62,803 nt of DNA from assembly GCA_017557625.1 (NCBI GenBank), contig JAFYYG010000022.1:1-62803 (forward strand), in the 5' to 3' direction. The DNA is from Muribaculaceae bacterium (GTDB taxonomy: Bacteria > Bacteroidota > Bacteroidia > Bacteroidales > Muribaculaceae). Shown here one piece after another: positions 25,974-35,700 of this stretch; the first letter of the stretch is position 1; every line of letters starts with the position of its first letter. Below the pieces are notes generated by a model. It saw only the letters and a list, made by a program, of their open reading frames with translations. It did not search any database and was not told the origin of the DNA. A program made the translations under genes and the position numbers.

Positions 25974-27645
25974 CTACAAACCCATTATTTACCAACTCTT
26001 TCCACGCCTATTCACCAACACCTGCGGCCACTGCGTGCCCAACGGCACCATCAAGCAGAACGGCTCGGGCAAGATGAACGATATCACCCTGCCAGTGCTC
26101 AAGAAACTGAAAGACCTCGGAGCAACCCACGTGTGGTACACGGGAGTGATACGCCACGCCACAAAGACTAAATATAAAGGCATCCCCGACTGCAACCCTT
26201 ATATTGTGAAGGGCAATGCCGGCTCGCCCTACGCCATCACCGACTATTACGACATCGACCCAGATATAGCAGTGACTGTCAAGAACCGCATGAGAGAGTT
26301 TGAGCAGTTGGTTAAACGCACTCATGAAGCTGGCCTCAAGGTTATCATAGATTTTGTGCCTAATCATGTCGCCAGGCAATACCACAGCATCGCCAAGCCA
26401 CAAGGCGTTGAAGATTTAGGAGAGAATGACAACAAAAACCACGCCTTCTCGCCTAATAACAACTTCTACTACATTCCCGATGAACAGTTCGCGCCGGGCA
26501 TCGACCTGGGGCAAGGCGATGACTTCTACTACGAGAAGCCCGCTATGGCCACCGGCAATGACTGCTTCCATCAATATCCGTCAGCCAACGACTGGTATGA
26601 GACAGTAAAACTCAACTACGGCGTAGACTATGCCACTTGGGAAAGACACTTCTCCCCTATTCCCTCCACCTGGCACAAGATGCTCGACATCATGAAGTTC
26701 TGGGCTGGCAAAGGGATTGACGGGTTCCGCTGCGACATGGCGCACATGGTGCCTGCAGAATTCTGGAACTGGGCGATTCCGCAAGTAAAAACCATAAACT
26801 ATAAGCTCATCTTTATCGCTGAGCTTTATGATGTGGCAATCTACCGCGAATATATCTACTATGGTCACTTCGACTATCTATACGATAAAGTGTCGCTCTA
26901 CGACACCCTGCGTGCTGTCACCTGTGGCAACGCTAACGCATCGGCAATCACTAGCTGCTGGCAAGCAGTAGAGGGAATTAGCGAACACATGCTCAACTTA
27001 CTCGAGAATCACGACGAGCAGCGCATAGCATCGCCACAGTTTGCTGGCGACCCCTTCAAAGCACTGCCAGCACTCGTGGTCTCAGCAACCATCTCGCGCG
27101 CTCCATTCATGATTTATCAAGGCCAAGAGCTTGGCGAGCCTGCCCTCGATGCCGAAGGGTTCAGCGGACAAGACGGTCGCACCACAATTTTTGACTATTG
27201 GAGCGTACCCACCTTGAGACGATGGTATAACGGCGGCAAATGCGACACCTCAAAACTCACAGAAGAGGAACGAAAACTGCGGAAATTCCACAAAACACTT
27301 TTGCGTCTATGCAACAAGGAGAAAGCCATTGCTCAAGGCGAGTTCTATGACCTGATGTACGCAAACTACAACTCAATGAACTGCGACAAAGTATACGCTT
27401 TTTATCGGCATCTTGACGATGAACATCTGCTCATAATCGCAAATTTCGGAGACAAAGAAGAGAACATCAATCTCTACACCCCGCAGCACGCGCTCGACAC
27501 AATGCACTTGAGGCCAGGCACCTACAAAGCTCATGAATTGCTCACCGCAAGTGACATGACTCTCACCATTGATGCCAATATGCCAGTCACTCTAACCATC
27601 CCGCATCGCAATGCGGTGATTATAAAGTTATTGAAGAATATCTAA
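25966..27645 (+). CDS. Cytoplasmic GH13 alpha-amylase family enzyme
   Basis: A 559-residue glycoside hydrolase family 13 protein without signal peptide. The (beta/alpha)8 barrel regions are visible: DFVPNH (region I), GFRCDMAH with nucleophile D257 (region II), FIAELYD with acid/base E286 (region III) and NHDEQR with D350 (region IV). A C-terminal beta domain follows (RPGTYKAHELL, VTLTIPHRNAVIIKLL). The internal location points to breakdown of glycogen or imported maltooligosaccharides or a transferase role, in line with glgP/glgA in the same window. The start overlaps the patatin gene by 8 bp. GH13 subfamily is not decidable from the sequence alone. Confidence 0.92.
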   Translation: MNNYKPIIYQLFPRLFTNTCGHCVPNGTIKQNGSGKMNDITLPVLKKLKDLGATHVWYTGVIRHATKTKYKGIPDCNPYIVKGNAGSPYAITDYYDIDPDIAVTVKNRMREFEQLVKRTHEAGLKVIIDFVPNHVARQYHSIAKPQGVEDLGENDNKNHAFSPNNNFYYIPDEQFAPGIDLGQGDDFYYEKPAMATGNDCFHQYPSANDWYETVKLNYGVDYATWERHFSPIPSTWHKMLDIMKFWAGKGIDGFRCDMAHMVPAEFWNWAIPQVKTINYKLIFIAELYDVAIYREYIYYGHFDYLYDKVSLYDTLRAVTCGNANASAITSCWQAVEGISEHMLNLLENHDEQRIASPQFAGDPFKALPALVVSATISRAPFMIYQGQELGEPALDAEGFSGQDGRTTIFDYWSVPTLRRWYNGGKCDTSKLTEEERKLRKFHKTLLRLCNKEKAIAQGEFYDLMYANYNSMNCDKVYAFYRHLDDEHLLIIANFGDKEENINLYTPQHALDTMHLRPGTYKAHELLTASDMTLTIDANMPVTLTIPHRNAVIIKLLKNI

Positions 27646-27693
27646 TTAAGCGAATCATAAACCACTAATTTCCAATAATTGTCACTAATTCCT

Positions 27694-27816
27694 CTGAAAA
27701 TCGTTTCTAATCGTTTGACAAAGACAAAATTGTTTGTAATTGTTCGTAATTGTTTAACAAAAAAACGGAGAATTGAGCGATATTTCACTGAAAATTGTTT
27801 GTAATTGATTGACAAA
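27694..27816 (+). repeat. 29-bp direct repeat pair upstream of prs
   Basis: Copies at 27694-27722 and 27788-27816 start CTGAAAAT, end TTGACAAA and agree at 25 of 29 positions, 94 bp apart. The second copy overlaps the -33 element of the prs promoter. The region between is AT-rich with repeated ATTGTTTGTAATTG. It may be a duplicated promoter region or operator. Confidence 0.6.
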
Positions 27817-27821
27817 TGTTG

Positions 27822-27829
27822 TAATTTTG
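27822..27829 (+). promoter_or_regulatory. Predicted promoter of prs
   Basis: TAATTTTG with TTTG at 27798-27801, spacing 20 nt; 27 bp before the ATG at 27856. Confidence 0.65.
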
Positions 27830-27855
27830 CACATAGATTTTATACCTCTGTTATT

Positions 27856-28800
27856 ATGAGCAAAAAACCATTCAAAATTTTTTCTGGCAGATATTCCAGA
27901 TATCTTGCCGATGAGATAGCCAAGAAACTCGGCATTGAAGTTGGTGAAATGTTGGTTAACGTATTTGCCGACGGCGAGTTTCAAGTGTCATACGAAGAAT
28001 CGGTGCGAGGCGATGAGATTTACCTTGTCCAGTCGATGTTCCCTCCCACCGACAATCTGATGGAACTACTGCTCATGATTGATGCGGCGAAGCGCGCTTC
28101 GGCAAAATCGGTTACAGCGGTGATACCTTACTTCGGGTGGGCGCGTCAGGACCGCAAGGACCGCCCGCGCGTGTCGATTGCCGCAAAGTTGGTGGCCGGA
28201 ATGCTCACCAGCGCTGGTGTTGACAGCATTATCACCATGGACCTCCACGCCGACCAGATTCAAGGATTTTTCAACTTGCCGCTCAACCACCTCTACGCCT
28301 CATCGGTGTTTGTGCCTTACATAGACAGCCTTAAGCTCAAAGACTTGGTGTTCGCCTCGCCCGATGTGGGTGGTGCTAAGCGCGTCTTAGAGTATGCCAA
28401 GCACTACAAGGCCCCCATGGCGCTGTGCCACAAGCAGCGCGCACGCGCCAACGTGGTGGAGAAAATGACCATCATAGGCGATGTTAAGGACAAGAATGTA
28501 ATTCTCGTCGACGACATGATCGACACCGCGGGAACAATATGCACCGCAGCCGAGGTGATGATGAAAAATGGAGCAAAGTCGGTAAGAGCCATCGCCTCGC
28601 ACGGCGTGATGAGCGACCCGGCAACAGAGCGCATCAACAAGAGCAAACTTGTTGAGGTCGTAATCTCCGACTCCATCAACTACGACACCAGCCGCAGCGA
28701 GAAAGTTAAGAGAGTATCAGTCGCAGGGCTAATCGCTGAGACCATTCAGCGTATCAACGATCACGAGTCTATCAGCTCGCAGTATATTATCAACCACTAG
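27856..28800 (+). CDS. prs: Ribose-phosphate pyrophosphokinase
   Basis: 314 residues from the ATG at 27856, the normal size. The enzyme makes PRPP from ribose 5-phosphate and ATP for nucleotide, His and Trp synthesis. Typical segments are FSGRYSRYLADEIAKKLG, FADGEFQV, the ATP-binding region PYFGWARQDRKDRPRVSIAAK, MDLHADQIQGFF, and the PRPP loop VILVDDMIDTAGTI. The regulatory flexible loop is present. The gene is monocistronic, with a promoter at 27822 and a clear terminator at 28839. An open frame extending 17 codons further upstream lies across the promoter and is not part of the gene. Confidence 0.97.
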   Translation: MSKKPFKIFSGRYSRYLADEIAKKLGIEVGEMLVNVFADGEFQVSYEESVRGDEIYLVQSMFPPTDNLMELLLMIDAAKRASAKSVTAVIPYFGWARQDRKDRPRVSIAAKLVAGMLTSAGVDSIITMDLHADQIQGFFNLPLNHLYASSVFVPYIDSLKLKDLVFASPDVGGAKRVLEYAKHYKAPMALCHKQRARANVVEKMTIIGDVKDKNVILVDDMIDTAGTICTAAEVMMKNGAKSVRAIASHGVMSDPATERINKSKLVEVVISDSINYDTSRSEKVKRVSVAGLIAETIQRINDHESISSQYIINH

Positions 28801-28838
28801 CAAGTGACATAACACACCGCTTAACAACACTATAGAAT

Positions 28839-28872
28839 CACCACGAGAGGCAACCTTTCGTGGTGTTTTTTT
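28839..28872 (+). terminator. Rho-independent terminator of prs
   Basis: CACCACGAGAGG (28839-28850), loop CAA, CCTTTCGTGGTG (28854-28865), then seven T. The stem has 11 pairs and one mismatch. Confidence 0.9.
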
Positions 28873-29285
28873 AATCCGAATCGGTCATTAGGCTTTGGTT
28901 ATATAAAACAATAACAATACAAAAACAACAAGCATCGCCATGTGCAAGATGTTGTAGGGTCTAGGCACGGTGCCATGAAATCTCCGTTTCCATGCCATGT
29001 GCAAGCACATCAAAATTAGAGCTCCCGTTGGTCGCTAAAATTTTATATTGCGCCTAAGGGCGCTAAAATTTTGAAATACAATTTTGGTGCGAAGCACTAT
29101 TATAATTCTAGAACCGCTGGCACTCCAATTTCCACTCCGCCAGGAGTGGCAAAAGTTGCTTGTTTTGGCAAAGAGAAATACGCATAAAAAGGTTCTTTCC
29201 TTGCTTTTTTATCATAAAACACCACACAAACATGTAGTTTTATTTATTTTTTTGTCAATTTCTTTTGTTTTATTAAAATAATGTG
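28873..29285. other. Gene-free stretch with short palindromes and direct repeats
   Basis: No credible gene. It holds AATCGGTCATTAG (28879-28891, also at 45748 on the other strand), GCCATGTGCAAG twice (28937-28948, 28994-29005), CGCTAAAATTTT twice (29033-29044, 29061-29072) around the hairpin GCGCC-taag-GGCGC (29050-29063), and CCACTCC-gcca-GGAGTGG (29132-29149). These look like remains of dispersed repeat elements. Confidence 0.5.
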
Positions 29286-29293
29286 TAATTTTG
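29286..29293 (+). promoter_or_regulatory. Predicted promoter of structured ncRNA
   Basis: TAATTTTG with TTG at 29265-29267 (18 nt spacing). Predicted start 29297-29301. Confidence 0.6.
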
Positions 29294-29299
29294 CAACAA

Positions 29300-29550
29300 T
29301 TCAAGTGAGTTCGCATAAATGAGGTCTTGCTTGATGACATAGTTGTAAGCGTTTTGGCTTTATCCTTACTTAGAAATTCGCCAAATTTTAACCTACAGGA
29401 TTAAGCAGTCACAAAGCGTCTTCGCTAGCTTATATCCACCTCACTTGAGGAGCGATATATTGGTAGCGTGGGGTGGACTGTTTATTGTAGGTAGGGCGTT
29501 TGGCGATGCCTCTAAGTAGATGAGCAGAACAAGTTCCTCACGCTTTTTCT
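29300..29550 (+). ncRNA. Highly structured rod-like ncRNA, possibly 6S-like
   Basis: The sequence folds into co-nested helices: GTGAG/CTCAC (29305-29309, 29537-29541), TACTTAG/CTAAGTA (29367-29373, 29512-29518), CGCCAAA/TTTGGCG (29379-29385, 29499-29505), ACCTACA/TGTAGGT (29391-29397, 29486-29492), CAGTC/GACTG (29406-29410, 29476-29480). The tip holds two hairpins: AGCG-tctt-CGCT (29415-29426) and TATATC/GATATA (29431-29436, 29454-29459) with CCTC-actt-GAGG (29439-29450) inside. A TTTTT run at 29544-29548 ends it. With a promoter, an extended rod with internal bubbles and no ORF, it could be the 6S RNA of this lineage, but about 250 nt is long for that; identity is unproven. It may also be a leader of the lipoprotein gene at 29666. 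Confidence 0.65.
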
Positions 29551-29665
29551 TAATTAAAGGCAAGGCAAAAATGAAAAGGCACTTCTTCAATGCCTGTAGT
29601 TAATTGGATAATAGTGGATAAAAAAACAGTTAGGGCACATATCTTTTTCTCGCATAGATAAAATC

Positions 29666-31174
29666 ATGAAAAAATATTTACTCTCTCTTATTGCCTTACT
29701 AGCATGTGTGTCGCTGTTGACATCATGTGAAGAAGATATTGAAAAGCGTCAAGTGGTCTTCACCGCTACGATGCCTGGCGATGACTTGTCATCCTCACGG
29801 CTTGGCAGCATTATAAGTGGCATGCCTGCTGATGGCTTCAATCTTAAGGCGCAGTGGAAAGAGGGCGACAAGATACAGATTTTTGTCCGTCAGGACGGCA
29901 AAGTGTATCAAATAGATAGTCCCTCCACCGTCTATGACATAAGCAGTGACGGTAAGACCTGCTCTTTCCAGGTCACGCTGCCAAAATCTGTCAATCGTGA
30001 TAAGGACTATGAGATTATAGGTGTGACAGGGGTAGAGGCGCAAATAGATGGCTCAAATGTGGTTGCTTTGTGCACCATGAAGCGAGTGAGTACCGAAAGA
30101 GGTGATGAAATATTGCTGCCAATGTGGTTCACCTGCAAAAAGGGCAGCAATCAAGCGAAGTTCCGTCACTTGTGTGCCTACGAGGTTCTCAATGTCAACA
30201 ATGTATCGGATGCAAGCATCACGTTCAAGCACTCAGGATTTAAGGCTATTTCTCATTGGTACAACTATAGTGCCTCTATATTGCTTTCCGACGGTTCTAT
30301 ATTAGGTGGGCAAGATGTGAAAAACGACGCCGAGAGTGATGAAATCACAATTCCTTCTGGCGGCATGGGCACAATAGTGTCATGGTACATTCCAATAACT
30401 ATTATAGCCGATGTGACAATCGACAATGCCAAGCTTAAAGCTGTTGTCAATGGAAAGGATGTAATTACCATTGACGCGATGATATCAAGAAAGACTCAAG
30501 CACGCGGCAATGCCTATTACATGGAGGTCAACTGGGACGGAACAGCCTTGTTTTTCTCTAATGAGTTCTGCCCTGATACAAACCATCCACATATTATTGA
30601 CCTGGGCTTGCCATCAGGCACAAAATGGGCATGCTGCAATATCGGAGCCAATATCCCGACAGAATGTGGATATTATTTTGCTTGGGGCGAAACCACTCCT
30701 AAGACGCACTGTACAAAGACTAACTACAAGTGGTACAGCTATGGTAACGACCATAATATCACGAAGTACTGTTGTAACAGCAGTTTTGGCACTGTCGATA
30801 ACAGGACAGAACTCGAACCAGAAGACGATGCCGCATATGTGAATTGGGGACCTGAGTGGCGCACACCTGCGTTGAGACAGTTATACGAACTTAGAAACAA
30901 CTGCACAAGTAAGTGGATAAATGTGAATGGCATGGGTGGTTATCTTTTCAAGAGCAACATTAACGGCAGAGCTGTTTTCCTCCCAGCTGCCGGTTGGGTC
31001 TATAATAATGGGATTCAGGATATAGGTGGTAATGGCTTCTATTGGTCTTGCAAATATTACTACGATATTAGACCTGACCTTGGTTATATATTTGGGTTCA
31101 AGGGACTAACGGGATACTATTACAATCGTTATCTCGGTGCGAGCGTTCGTGCTGTGTATGTTGGACAAGAGTAG
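29666..31174 (+). CDS. Fimbrillin-like lipoprotein with C-terminal FISUMP domain (paralog 1)
   Basis: A 502-residue SPII lipoprotein (lipobox SLLTSC, C21). The N-terminal about 300 residues resemble the fimbrillin/Mfa-like fold: VVFTATMPGD, NLKAQWKEGDKIQIFVRQDG, FRHLCAYEVL. The C-terminal about 190 residues are a FISUMP (TIGR02145-like) domain: IDLGLPSGTKWACCNIGA, YFAWGETTPK, WGPEWRTPALRQL, ending ASVRAVYVGQE. Such proteins are exposed on the cell surface in Bacteroidales; ligands are unknown. The gene at 31196 is a tandem duplicate, and a deletion scar of a third copy lies at 36174. The leader contains the structured RNA at 29300, if transcription reads through. Confidence 0.8.
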   Translation: MKKYLLSLIALLACVSLLTSCEEDIEKRQVVFTATMPGDDLSSSRLGSIISGMPADGFNLKAQWKEGDKIQIFVRQDGKVYQIDSPSTVYDISSDGKTCSFQVTLPKSVNRDKDYEIIGVTGVEAQIDGSNVVALCTMKRVSTERGDEILLPMWFTCKKGSNQAKFRHLCAYEVLNVNNVSDASITFKHSGFKAISHWYNYSASILLSDGSILGGQDVKNDAESDEITIPSGGMGTIVSWYIPITIIADVTIDNAKLKAVVNGKDVITIDAMISRKTQARGNAYYMEVNWDGTALFFSNEFCPDTNHPHIIDLGLPSGTKWACCNIGANIPTECGYYFAWGETTPKTHCTKTNYKWYSYGNDHNITKYCCNSSFGTVDNRTELEPEDDAAYVNWGPEWRTPALRQLYELRNNCTSKWINVNGMGGYLFKSNINGRAVFLPAAGWVYNNGIQDIGGNGFYWSCKYYYDIRPDLGYIFGFKGLTGYYYNRYLGASVRAVYVGQE

Positions 31175-31195
31175 AGACTAAAGACCAAAAACGTT

Positions 31196-32731
31196 ATGAA
31201 AAAGTTAGCCCCAATATTGTTTTTATTTTTGACTGTGGCGCTGCTGACCTCATGTGAAGAAGATATTGAAAAGCGGCAGGTGACCTTCACTGTCACGATG
31301 CCCAGTGATGACTTGTCATTCTCACGCCCTGGCAGCATTATTAATGGCGTGCCAGCTGCTGACGGCTTCAATCTGAAGGCACAGTGGAAAGATGGAGACA
31401 AGATACAGATTTTTGTGCGTCAAGATGGTATAGTGTATCAGGCTGAAAGTCCATCGACCGTTTCTGACATAAGCAGTGACGGCAAGACTTGCTCATTTGA
31501 GTTAGTATTGCCGAAGTCTGTCAAACCTGACCGTGACTATGACATTATAGGTGTGACTGGAGTGGAAGCCTATATCGATGGCACTGATGTGGTTGCTTCA
31601 TGTGACCTGACGCGAGTGGGTATTGACAGCGGCGACACACCCTTGCTGCCAATGTGGTTCACAGCCAAGAAGGGCAGCAGTCAAGCGAAGTTCCGTCACT
31701 TGTGCGCCTACGAGGTTCTCTATGTGTATAACAGTTCTGAGTCAAGTATCACGTTTAAGCATGGTGGATTTGATGTGATGACTCCCTGGTACAAATATAG
31801 CGATAAAGTAGTGCTCACAACAAACAGCTTTTCAGGATACGAAGCAGGACAAAACGATGCCCAGAGCAATGAAATCACGATACCCGCTGGAGAAACGGGC
31901 ACAATAGTGTCATGGTATATTCCACGGTTTGATGTGACTGACGAGACACCCGATGCAACAATCAACAATGCCAGGCTCAAGGCCGTTGTCAATGGCAACG
32001 CCGCCATCTCTACCGATGCATTGAAAGCATATAAATCTTTCGCACGTGGTAGTGCCTATTATATGCAAGTCACCTGGGATGGCTCCACTATGTGCTTCTC
32101 TAATGAGTTCTGCCCAGATGGAAACCATCCGCATGCGATTGACCTGGGCTTGCCATCGGGGAGAAAATGGGCGTGCTGTAATATTGGTGCCAACAGCCCT
32201 GCGGAATGTGGAGATTATTTCGCCTGGGGCGAAACCACTCCCAAGACGTACTTTACAAAAACCAACTACAAGTGGTACATAGGTGGTGACGACCATAACA
32301 TCACGAAGTACTGCTCAAATAGTGACTATGGCGTTGTTGACAACATTATTGGACTCCAGCTTGAAGACGATGCCGCATACGTGAATTGGGGACCAGAGTG
32401 GCGCATGCCGGGAACGGCTTTGGTTAATGAGTTGATGGAAAACTGCACAATTGAATGGACAAAGGTAAACGGAATGTATGGTTATATTTTCAAGAGCAAC
32501 ACAAACAATGGGGCCATCTTCTTTCCAGCTGCTGGCAGGTACATCAAGAATAATATTCAAGAATTTGAGGCAGCGGGATACTATTGGTTACCCTATAATC
32601 TCTATACTTCTGCTCCATACGGGGCATATATTATGGCCTTCCGTCATGGTGAGATGGGCAGGCTTTTTATAGGATATACTGCTCGATATTGTGGTTGCAC
32701 CATTCGTGCTGTGTATGTTGGACAAGAGTAG
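31196..32731 (+). CDS. Fimbrillin-like lipoprotein with C-terminal FISUMP domain (paralog 2)
   Basis: A 511-residue lipoprotein (lipobox ALLTSC, C20) that starts 21 bp after its paralog. CEEDIEKRQV, IQIFVRQDG, SSDGKTCSF, AKFRHLCAYEVL and IDLGLPSGRKWACCNIGA are shared almost unchanged, while the segments between (for example the loops around residues 200-250 and 420-480) have diverged. This pattern of conserved frame with variable surface loops suggests diversifying selection or recombination between copies. It ends CTIRAVYVGQE. Probably cotranscribed with paralog 1. Confidence 0.8.
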   Translation: MKKLAPILFLFLTVALLTSCEEDIEKRQVTFTVTMPSDDLSFSRPGSIINGVPAADGFNLKAQWKDGDKIQIFVRQDGIVYQAESPSTVSDISSDGKTCSFELVLPKSVKPDRDYDIIGVTGVEAYIDGTDVVASCDLTRVGIDSGDTPLLPMWFTAKKGSSQAKFRHLCAYEVLYVYNSSESSITFKHGGFDVMTPWYKYSDKVVLTTNSFSGYEAGQNDAQSNEITIPAGETGTIVSWYIPRFDVTDETPDATINNARLKAVVNGNAAISTDALKAYKSFARGSAYYMQVTWDGSTMCFSNEFCPDGNHPHAIDLGLPSGRKWACCNIGANSPAECGDYFAWGETTPKTYFTKTNYKWYIGGDDHNITKYCSNSDYGVVDNIIGLQLEDDAAYVNWGPEWRMPGTALVNELMENCTIEWTKVNGMYGYIFKSNTNNGAIFFPAAGRYIKNNIQEFEAAGYYWLPYNLYTSAPYGAYIMAFRHGEMGRLFIGYTARYCGCTIRAVYVGQE

Positions 32732-32794
32732 AGGCATGGCAGACTTCATTCTCTATCACTGACAATGAAATAATAATTTAAAACTCCATACAAA

Positions 32795-35700
32795 ATGAAA
32801 AAAATCACTTTTTTACTGGCTTTGGTATTCTGCTTGACGGCCGCCGATATTTATGGCAAGCAAATAAGCATCGACGAGGCGCAGTCTTTAGCATTAAACC
32901 ACATGTTTCGGAACTATAACCCGAGTTTACACGGAACAAACCCTGCAACACAGCAATTAGAGCTTGTCCTGGCGGCAAAGTCTAAATCACAAGATGTGGA
33001 TTATTATGTATTCAACAAAGGTAAATGCAATGGCTACATAATAGTCTCGGGTGATGACAAGGCTGCGCCAATTCTGGGATTTAGCGATGAAGGCACATTC
33101 GACTTCAACAACATCCCCGATGGGCTGCAGTACTGGCTTGAGGTATATTCACAGGAGATGCAGTACTTGCGCAGCAATCCCAATGCTCCAGCGGCTTCCA
33201 TCAGGCAAAAACGGTCATCCAGCGTCAGACCTTTGCTCACATGCAACTGGGCACAAGTTGAGCCATACAACAATTTGTGCCCCACTTATACCGAAGACGG
33301 CATTACCGAACATGCAGTAACAGGTTGCGTCGCTACCGCAGCCGCGCAAATCATGTATTATCACCGATGGCCCATCACCGGTACCGGCAGCCACTCCTAT
33401 GTGTGCGATGTGAACTATTCCGGTGAGCAGACCCTGAGCGCCGACTTCGGCAGCACCACCTACGACTGGGACAATATGCTCGACTCTTACGATGGCTCTT
33501 ACACCGACACACAAGCCAATGCTGTTGCCACGCTCATGTCTCATGTGGGGATAGCATGTGATATGTTTTACAGCAGCAGAGGAAGTGGCAGCAGGAGTTA
33601 TTATCCCATGATGGAGGGCTTGAGAAACTATTTTGGCTATAACAAAGGAATGATAGACATGATGAGAGCAAACACTCCAATCAATGAATGGGAGCAGACT
33701 ATTATAAATGAGCTTGATAATTCCCGACCTGTTCTTTATGGCGGCTTCAAACCTGGCAGTTCAGGCCACGCTTTTGTTTTAGACGGATATAACGACGAAG
33801 GTTATTTTCATGTCAACTGGGGAGTTGGAGGCAGAAACAATGGTTATTTCCTCATTACAGCTTTGAGCCTCTCAGATCAGGCAGGCACCTTTGGGGGTGG
33901 ATTTAATACAGAACAAGAAATCATTATCGGCATCTATCCTGATGACGGCTCTACTGCCGAGCCAGAGAATTATATAGAGTTTGGTTGCGAGGAATATAAG
34001 TCAAGTGTGCCGCAAGTCAACTTGGGAGAAAGCGCACAAATTATATTAAATGGATTCTTCATCAATGGATATGGCTATTATCCCACTGTCTTTCTTAAAT
34101 ATGGCCTTAACCTTACCGACCTCAACAATAATACGGTAGATTTCAAACCAGGCGAATATAGTGATATGGATCTTTGGTTTGGATGTTACTATAATTTTCT
34201 CGAGGACTATACCCCTCCCACCAATTTACCCGATGGACAATATCGCCTGTGGCTCATGTGCATGGTTCCTGAGGCTGGAATGACAGAATATGTGCCTTGC
34301 GAGCACTTCAACACCACAACAGGCTATATAAACGTCACTGTTCAGGATGGGATAGTGTACTTTGACGGCCCCGAAACCAATGATGGCATCCTCTCATTGG
34401 AATCGCTGGAAGTTCCTTCTAAAGTAGGCACCAATTCAAACTTTGAGGTTAAGGCTACAATCGCCAACGCTGGTGATGAGTATTACGACAATATCTATTT
34501 TGTTGTCAAGCAGCAAGAAACGATTATCAGCACCGGCGACGCTATCAAAATTGATGTCCCAACCGATGGTAATGTGATTGTGAGAAGCTTTGTTGCAGCA
34601 CCTGCCGAATCAGGGACATATCAGCTCGCTGTCTATGACAAGAAAAAACAAATGATAGGTTCACCTGTAACCCTTAATGTTGCCGAGAGCAGCAATTATT
34701 CTTTAAGCATCTCATCACAGCTCTCTACACCAGGTTACTATATGGATCCTAGCGACATCCAGGCCTCTGCTGTAATCAGCAATAGCGGCACAGGCGACTT
34801 TATTGGCAACATTGAAATGTGGATTGTTGATAAAAATGTATCTTGGCTTAAGAAGAGTGTATACTCACCCACCATTACAATTCCAGCTGGACAAAGCGCC
34901 ACTGTGCATTTCAAGTGCGAGTTTTATGGCAGTGAAGGTATGGTTTATAAAATGTTCTTGATAAAGCCTGATAACGACAACTGGTGGGGCAATAAAGTTG
35001 CTTTTGAGATAAAAAGCTACTCAACGGCTGTCGAGGACTTTGAGCAGATGGCGGCGACAACGGCGCCTCCCAACAATGATGTGCAAGGCAACTTATCAAC
35101 ATGGGAATTCGACAACTGCTTCGTCACCAGCCCTGGCAGCGACTACTGCTCGGGCGAGCACTCCGCAGTGATGAAGAAGACTGCATTGCTCACCATGACG
35201 GAAGATGTGCACTATGTGAGCCGGAAAATCTCGTTTGACGCTTACAATCCCTCAACGTCGGCAGCCGACTTCGTCCTTTACTGCTCCACCGACCAGGGCA
35301 CCACTTGGACTGCCTTAGCCAACTCGAGCGGCGAGACCACCACAACGGTCGCCGCCGGCAGCAATGCCACTCTAAACTTCCCTTGCAACATAAAAGTCCC
35401 GTCGCGCTACCGCATCAGCATTACAGAGGGAGCTACCACCCACATGACTTATATCGACAACTTCACCATCTACTACTACGACGTGGCATCCTTTGCCACT
35501 ATCGAGGATTTTGAGGATATGACAGTGGCAACGACACCTCCCGCCGTCGATGTGCAAGGCAAATTATCAACATGGAAATTCGCCAACTGCTACGTCACCG
35601 CTCCCGGCAGCAACCACTGCTCAGGCGAGCATTCCACGGTGATGAAGAAGCCCGCGTCGCTTACTATGACAGAAGACGTGCGCTATGTGAGCAAAGAAAT

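Noticed and set aside
27646-27855. tRNA gene in the gap before prs or in other gaps
   Set aside because: No cloverleaf or T-loop consensus was found in any intergenic region I read.
29084-29281. 65-codon frame before the ncRNA promoter
   Set aside because: No ribosome-binding context or family; composition follows the AT-rich intergenic DNA with palindromes.
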